This document shows positions 22,824 through 25,932 of a stretch of 25,932 nt of DNA, in pieces (position 1 is the first letter of the stretch; the number at the start of each line of letters is the position of its first letter). Below the pieces are notes generated by a model. That model was not told the origin of the DNA. It did not search any database and worked only from the letters and a program-made list of their open reading frames with translations. The translations under genes and the position numbers were made by a program. Origin of the DNA: an uncultured Lachnospiraceae bacterium (GTDB lineage Bacteria; Bacillota; Clostridia; Lachnospirales; Lachnospiraceae); the NCBI GenBank assembly GCA_910578715.1, contig CAJTRL010000056.1:1-25932 (forward strand), in the 5' to 3' direction.

Positions 22824-23474
22824 TCATTTCCCCGGACCGTCCGCCGGCAGATTCGTCTGAAAATAATATAATCCGGCGTTGACTCCGTTGGTCACCGCAT
22901 TTGTCGTGATTGTGGCTCCGGAAATGGCGTCCACCTGATAATCAGCCGTCGCGCCGGATTTGGAATACTCGAATTTTTCCACATTTTTCCCCGCAAACTG
23001 CGGCGCAAGCACCTCTTCCGCCCGCATACCGAGCCCGGCCGTCTCCGCAATTTCCAGAATGGCGATGCCGTTCACGGTTCCGTTCTTCGCAATGCCGATG
23101 GTAAAGCGGATATCGCCGCCGTACCCTTCCTTCGTCGTCACGGTAATCACATATCCAAGAACTGCACCGGAAGCGTCCTTTGCTTCCATCACTTCATCAA
23201 TCGTTTCCTGTGCAAAACCGGCCGCAGCCCATTCCTGTGCATCCGGCTGCACAAATTCTATCTCCGCAAAAGAAGCCGCATCCGCAAAAACTTCTTTGCA
23301 TGCTTCCTGTTTCTTCCTTTCTTTCTGTACGGCAATCGGCTCTTTTGTCACCTGATAGACCAGACCGAGAAGCAGTCCGGCTACCAGCGTGATAACGAGC
23401 AGAATTGCCGTATCTTTGAACATCCCGCCGATGTCCGCGCCTTTTTTTACTTCCTGATTCGCTGTATTACTCAT
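22824..23474 (-). CDS. rnfG: Rnf complex subunit G, FMN-binding
   Basis: RnfG carries covalent FMN on a threonine outside the membrane and relays electrons. The protein has 216 residues. One N-terminal membrane helix (about 22-41) is followed by an FMN-binding domain. The flavinylation motif is DAISGATITT, with Thr 188 as the expected attachment site for ApbE. A second SGAT is present 12 residues earlier (SKSGATADYQ, Thr 176), but it lacks the preceding aspartate. GYGGDIRF and ETAGLGMRA are further family patterns. The start codon overlaps the rnfD stop (ATGA), with AGGAGG 9 bases before it, so the two are translationally coupled. Confidence 0.96.
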   Translation of the reverse strand: MSNTANQEVKKGADIGGMFKDTAILLVITLVAGLLLGLVYQVTKEPIAVQKERKKQEACKEVFADAASFAEIEFVQPDAQEWAAAGFAQETIDEVMEAKDASGAVLGYVITVTTKEGYGGDIRFTIGIAKNGTVNGIAILEIAETAGLGMRAEEVLAPQFAGKNVEKFEYSKSGATADYQVDAISGATITTNAVTNGVNAGLYYFQTNLPADGPGK

Positions 23475-24403
23475 GCCTTTGCTCCTCCTTTCCCGAATGC
23501 CGTCGGAAGAGTCGCTTTTTCAATTAACGGCACGAGGAGATTTCCCAGAATAATCGCATAGGAAACACCTTCCGACGAAGGGCCGAAAATACGGAAAATG
23601 CCGGTCAGAATGCCAAGCAGAATGCCGTATACATATTGTCCTTTCACCGTAATCGGTCTCGTCACATAATCGGTCGCCATGAAGAAAGCGCCGAGCATCA
23701 GGCCGCCGCCCGCAAGATGCGCCGACAGATAGGCGTAATCGAAACCCCGGCCGCCGAACAGAGCGACAAAAATCACAAAGCTCACTATGTAACTTCCGGG
23801 AATCCTCAAATCAATGACACCCGCCATAATCAGAATACAGGCGCCGATAACGATTGCTACCATCGAAGTTTCCCCTATCGTCCCGGCTGTCCTTCCAACC
23901 ACCATATCAAAAATATTAACCGCTTCTCCGTTCTTCAATGCCGCAAGCGGCGTGGCTCCCGTATAGGCATCGCAGTCAAAATTCGTCATAATGGAAGTGA
24001 AAGAAATGAGCAGAAAACATCTCGCGCCCAGCGCCGGGTTCATAAAATTCTGTCCGAGTCCCCCGAACAGCATTTTCACCACGAGAATCGCAAAAACGCC
24101 GCCGATTACGCCAATCCACCAGGGCGCGGAAACCGGAAGGTTCAGCGCCAGAAGCAGTCCCGTTACGACCGCCGAATAATCTCCTATCGTGACTTTTTTG
24201 CCAAGAATTTTTTCAAATATATATTCTGTCAGGACAGTGGATAGAACCGTCACCAGAATCAAAATCAGCGCATCCAGTCCGAAATTGTAGATGCCGAATC
24301 CGGCCGCCGGAAGCAGGGCGATTACGACCGTCATCATGATGCTGCTCGTTGACGATTTTGCCCTGATATGGGGATTGGATGACACTTTCATCAAATCGCT
24401 CAT
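23471..24403 (-). CDS. rnfD: Rnf complex subunit D
   Basis: This integral membrane subunit has 310 residues and about nine to ten helices and is related to NqrB. It binds FMN covalently: the motif DAYTGATPLAALKNGE contains Thr 151 as the probable attachment site. Other family features are SSNPHIRAKSST at the N-terminus, GLGQNFMNPALGARCFLLISF, and the C-terminal RIFGPSSEGVSYAIILGNLLVPLIE. RnfD is thought to be a main ion-conducting subunit for Na+ or H+. It is 21 bp downstream of rnfC with an AAAGGA ribosome site and shares a 4-bp overlap with rnfG. Confidence 0.97.
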   Translation of the reverse strand: MSDLMKVSSNPHIRAKSSTSSIMMTVVIALLPAAGFGIYNFGLDALILILVTVLSTVLTEYIFEKILGKKVTIGDYSAVVTGLLLALNLPVSAPWWIGVIGGVFAILVVKMLFGGLGQNFMNPALGARCFLLISFTSIMTNFDCDAYTGATPLAALKNGEAVNIFDMVVGRTAGTIGETSMVAIVIGACILIMAGVIDLRIPGSYIVSFVIFVALFGGRGFDYAYLSAHLAGGGLMLGAFFMATDYVTRPITVKGQYVYGILLGILTGIFRIFGPSSEGVSYAIILGNLLVPLIEKATLPTAFGKGGAKA

Positions 24404-24424
24404 TATTTTAATTCCTTTCTTTTT

Positions 24425-25750
24425 CTATTTTTTCTTTGCATTTTTTTTGGCAAGCTGCATCTTGCGCATGGATTTGATTGCCTGGGTCAGCTGCCGTCTG
24501 GCCGGACAGACATAACTGCAGCAGCCGCATTCGCAGCATTCCATTCCGTCATGGGAAAGAAAAGCCTCTTCATTGCCATTCTCCGCATAGTCCGCAAGCA
24601 GTCTCGGCACGATACGGCTCGGACAGGCTTCCACACACCTTCCGCAGTTAATGCAGGCGCTCGGCTCCGTCTCCGATACGGCATCCTCCGTCATGCACAA
24701 AAGCGCCGAAGCCGTCTTCGTCGTCGGCACATCCAGATTAAAAATAGCAAATCCCATCATCGGCCCGCCGGAAACAATTTTCGCCGGTTCCTTTTTGAAC
24801 CCGCCCGCTTCCTCAATTAATTCATGGTAATTGGTGCCGATTCTGACAATAAAATTCCGCGGGTCCGCAATCGCATCGCCCGTCACCGTCACGATACGGT
24901 TCATCAGCGGCTTTCCTTCCACCACCGCATGATAAATGGCAACCACCGTATCTACATTATCCACAATACATCCGGCGTCCGCCGGCAGCATGGATGAATT
25001 GATTTTCCGTCCGGTCGCGGCATAGATAAGCTGTCTTTCCGCGCCCTGGGGATATTTTGTTTTTAACGCTTTTACGCTGATACGCGTTTCATCCTTCGTC
25101 AGATTTTTCAAAAGCTCTATACAGTCAGGCTTGTTGTCCTCCACCGCGAGAATGCCCCTTGCATTATCGAAAAGACGCAGCGAAATTTTCAGTCCCTCCA
25201 CGAGCTTCTCCGGCTCTTCCAGCATCCTTCTGTAATCCGATGTCAGATAAGGCTCGCACTCCGCACAGTTCGCGATAACATATTCGATTTTCTCCGGTTC
25301 TTTCGGCGAAAGTTTGATAAAGGTCGGGAATCCCGCGCCTCCCATTCCGACGACGCCCGCCTCTTTTATCCGTTCAACAATTTCTTCCTTGCTCATTTCT
25401 TCAAGCGGCTTTACGGCTGGGTATTCCACTTCTTCATAAAGTCCGTCGTTCTCAATAACGATGCTCATTACATTGTCACCGGTCACAACGCGGCGCGGTT
25501 CAATCGCTTTCACCGTACCCGATACCGTCGCGTAAATAGGCGCCGATACAAAAGCCCCGGCTTCCGCGATTTTCTGACCTGTCAGCACATGGTCGCCCTT
25601 TGCCACAATCGCCTTCGCCGGCGCGCCGATATGCTGCGATAAAGGATAGACCAAATCCCCCTTTGGCAATATTTCCTTTATCGGCTTGTCTTTGGAAATA
25701 TCTTTTCCATCATACGGATGGATTCCACCCGAAAATGTTAATTTTGCCAT
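24425..25750 (-). CDS. rnfC: Rnf complex subunit C, NADH-binding
   Basis: RnfC is the peripheral subunit where NAD+ is reduced. The protein has 441 residues from ATG 25750. The N-terminal SGGIHPYDGKDIS and HIGAPAKAIVAKGDHVLTGQKI lead into a biotinyl-like fold. VVGMGGAGFPTFIKL is the glycine-rich NADH/FMN site, followed by ANCAECEPYLTSDYR. Near the C-terminus are two ferredoxin-type clusters, CINCGRCVEACP and CCECGCCSYVCP. I chose ATG 25750 because GAGAGGGG precedes it by 6 bases and family members begin MxxxTFxGGIHP. The longer GTG frame to 25789 would put this site inside the gene. It is the first gene of rnfCDGEAB. Confidence 0.97.
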   Translation of the reverse strand: MAKLTFSGGIHPYDGKDISKDKPIKEILPKGDLVYPLSQHIGAPAKAIVAKGDHVLTGQKIAEAGAFVSAPIYATVSGTVKAIEPRRVVTGDNVMSIVIENDGLYEEVEYPAVKPLEEMSKEEIVERIKEAGVVGMGGAGFPTFIKLSPKEPEKIEYVIANCAECEPYLTSDYRRMLEEPEKLVEGLKISLRLFDNARGILAVEDNKPDCIELLKNLTKDETRISVKALKTKYPQGAERQLIYAATGRKINSSMLPADAGCIVDNVDTVVAIYHAVVEGKPLMNRIVTVTGDAIADPRNFIVRIGTNYHELIEEAGGFKKEPAKIVSGGPMMGFAIFNLDVPTTKTASALLCMTEDAVSETEPSACINCGRCVEACPSRIVPRLLADYAENGNEEAFLSHDGMECCECGCCSYVCPARRQLTQAIKSMRKMQLAKKNAKKK

Positions 25751-25782
25751 TCGATGCCCCTCTCCTTTTCCGTTTTCAAACT

Positions 25783-25814
25783 TACCCACATAGTAAATAT
25801 ACTATTTTTCGACG
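25783..25814 (-). promoter_or_regulatory. Possible rnf promoter overlapped by a palindrome
   Basis: On the minus strand TTGCGT is followed after 16 bp by TACTAT, a moderate promoter about 40 bp before rnfC. The -10 overlaps a perfect palindrome ATAGTA-AATA-TACTAT (25790-25805) that could be an operator. It does not match the Rex site (TTGTGAA...TTCACAA), the obvious redox candidate. Confidence 0.4.
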
Positions 25815-25858
25815 CAAAATACTACTGCTAATTTAAAAATTATGATATAATACATGCA

Positions 25859-25902
25859 AAAGAAAAACAAGCGGCTGCGAAGCAGACATTTGTTTTTCTT
25901 GT
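25859..25902. terminator. Long hairpin near the right edge, possibly a bidirectional terminator
   Basis: AAGAAAAACAA (25860-25870) pairs with TTGTTTTTCTT (25891-25901). The pairing continues inward through G/C pairs to CTGC-GAA-GCAG with two mismatches, about 20 bp in all. The stem ends in A-rich and T-rich strands, so it can act as an intrinsic terminator in either direction. It probably separates the rnf operon from whatever lies to the right. A TATAAT sequence (25846-25851) lies just left of it on the plus strand. Confidence 0.5.
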
Positions 25903-25932
25903 ATGGATTAACGAGCAAACGTCCGCTGAAAG

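Noticed and set aside
25854..25932. Plus-strand open frame starting MQKKNKRLRSRH and running off the right edge
   Set aside because: It has no ribosome site, its ATG lies 2 bp after the TATAAT box and so before the expected transcript start, and the frame is the hairpin sequence itself. Too short to support.

Overview
The window (about 50% G+C) reads as a chromosomal segment of an anaerobic Gram-positive bacterium of the class Clostridia, most likely a gut Lachnospiraceae member. The clues are strong AGGAGG-type ribosome sites, a complete rnfCDGEAB operon in the clostridial order, an AgrA/AgrC-type LytTR/GHKL two-component pair, SleB-like and GH25 wall hydrolases, an intracellular-type GH95 glycosidase and a ferredoxin-fused aldo/keto reductase. 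No rRNA, tRNA, CRISPR array, phage module or transposase was seen. The genus assignment is inference.

Layout. At 1-257 (minus) lies the 5' part of a small membrane-protein gene that leaves the window. From 3675 down to 337 (minus) runs a tight four-gene unit: three small membrane proteins of unknown function and then threonine synthase (thrC), behind a good promoter and a leader hairpin. A SleB-type wall hydrolase (minus, 4448-3828) diverges from an unusual AP2/degenerate-HNH/AP2 protein (plus, 4665-5459), which overlaps tail to tail with a membrane-anchored GH25 muramidase (minus). A 178-bp terminal-inverted-repeat element (6828-7005), probably a MITE, sits just before an ApbE flavin transferase lipoprotein (plus). 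That gene overlaps tail to tail by 56 bp with a secreted LysM/leucine-rich-repeat protein (minus). A GH95 alpha-L-fucosidase-type enzyme follows (minus).

Next come a BceAB-like ABC transporter (minus) and, divergently, a LytTR response regulator and GHKL sensor kinase (plus). The region between them carries three copies of a 13-bp motif that looks like the regulator's binding site. A MATE transporter and a ferredoxin-type aldo/keto reductase form a coupled pair (minus). The right end is the rnf operon (minus, 25750-20466), encoding the membrane ferredoxin:NAD+ oxidoreductase that builds an Na+ or H+ gradient.

Connections. RnfG and RnfD both carry the threonine flavinylation motif, so the ApbE encoded about 12 kb away is a natural candidate to attach FMN to them. 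Wall biology recurs in SleB, GH25, LysM and possibly the BceAB-like transporter, which may respond to a peptide or antimicrobial sensed by the LytTR/GHKL pair. The most unexplained items are the AP2/HNH-like protein, the three orphan membrane genes ahead of thrC, the structured spacer inside the rnf operon between rnfA and rnfB, tandem repeats in the kinase ATP lid, and a run of degenerate 35-nt repeats that starts inside the rnfB 3' end.
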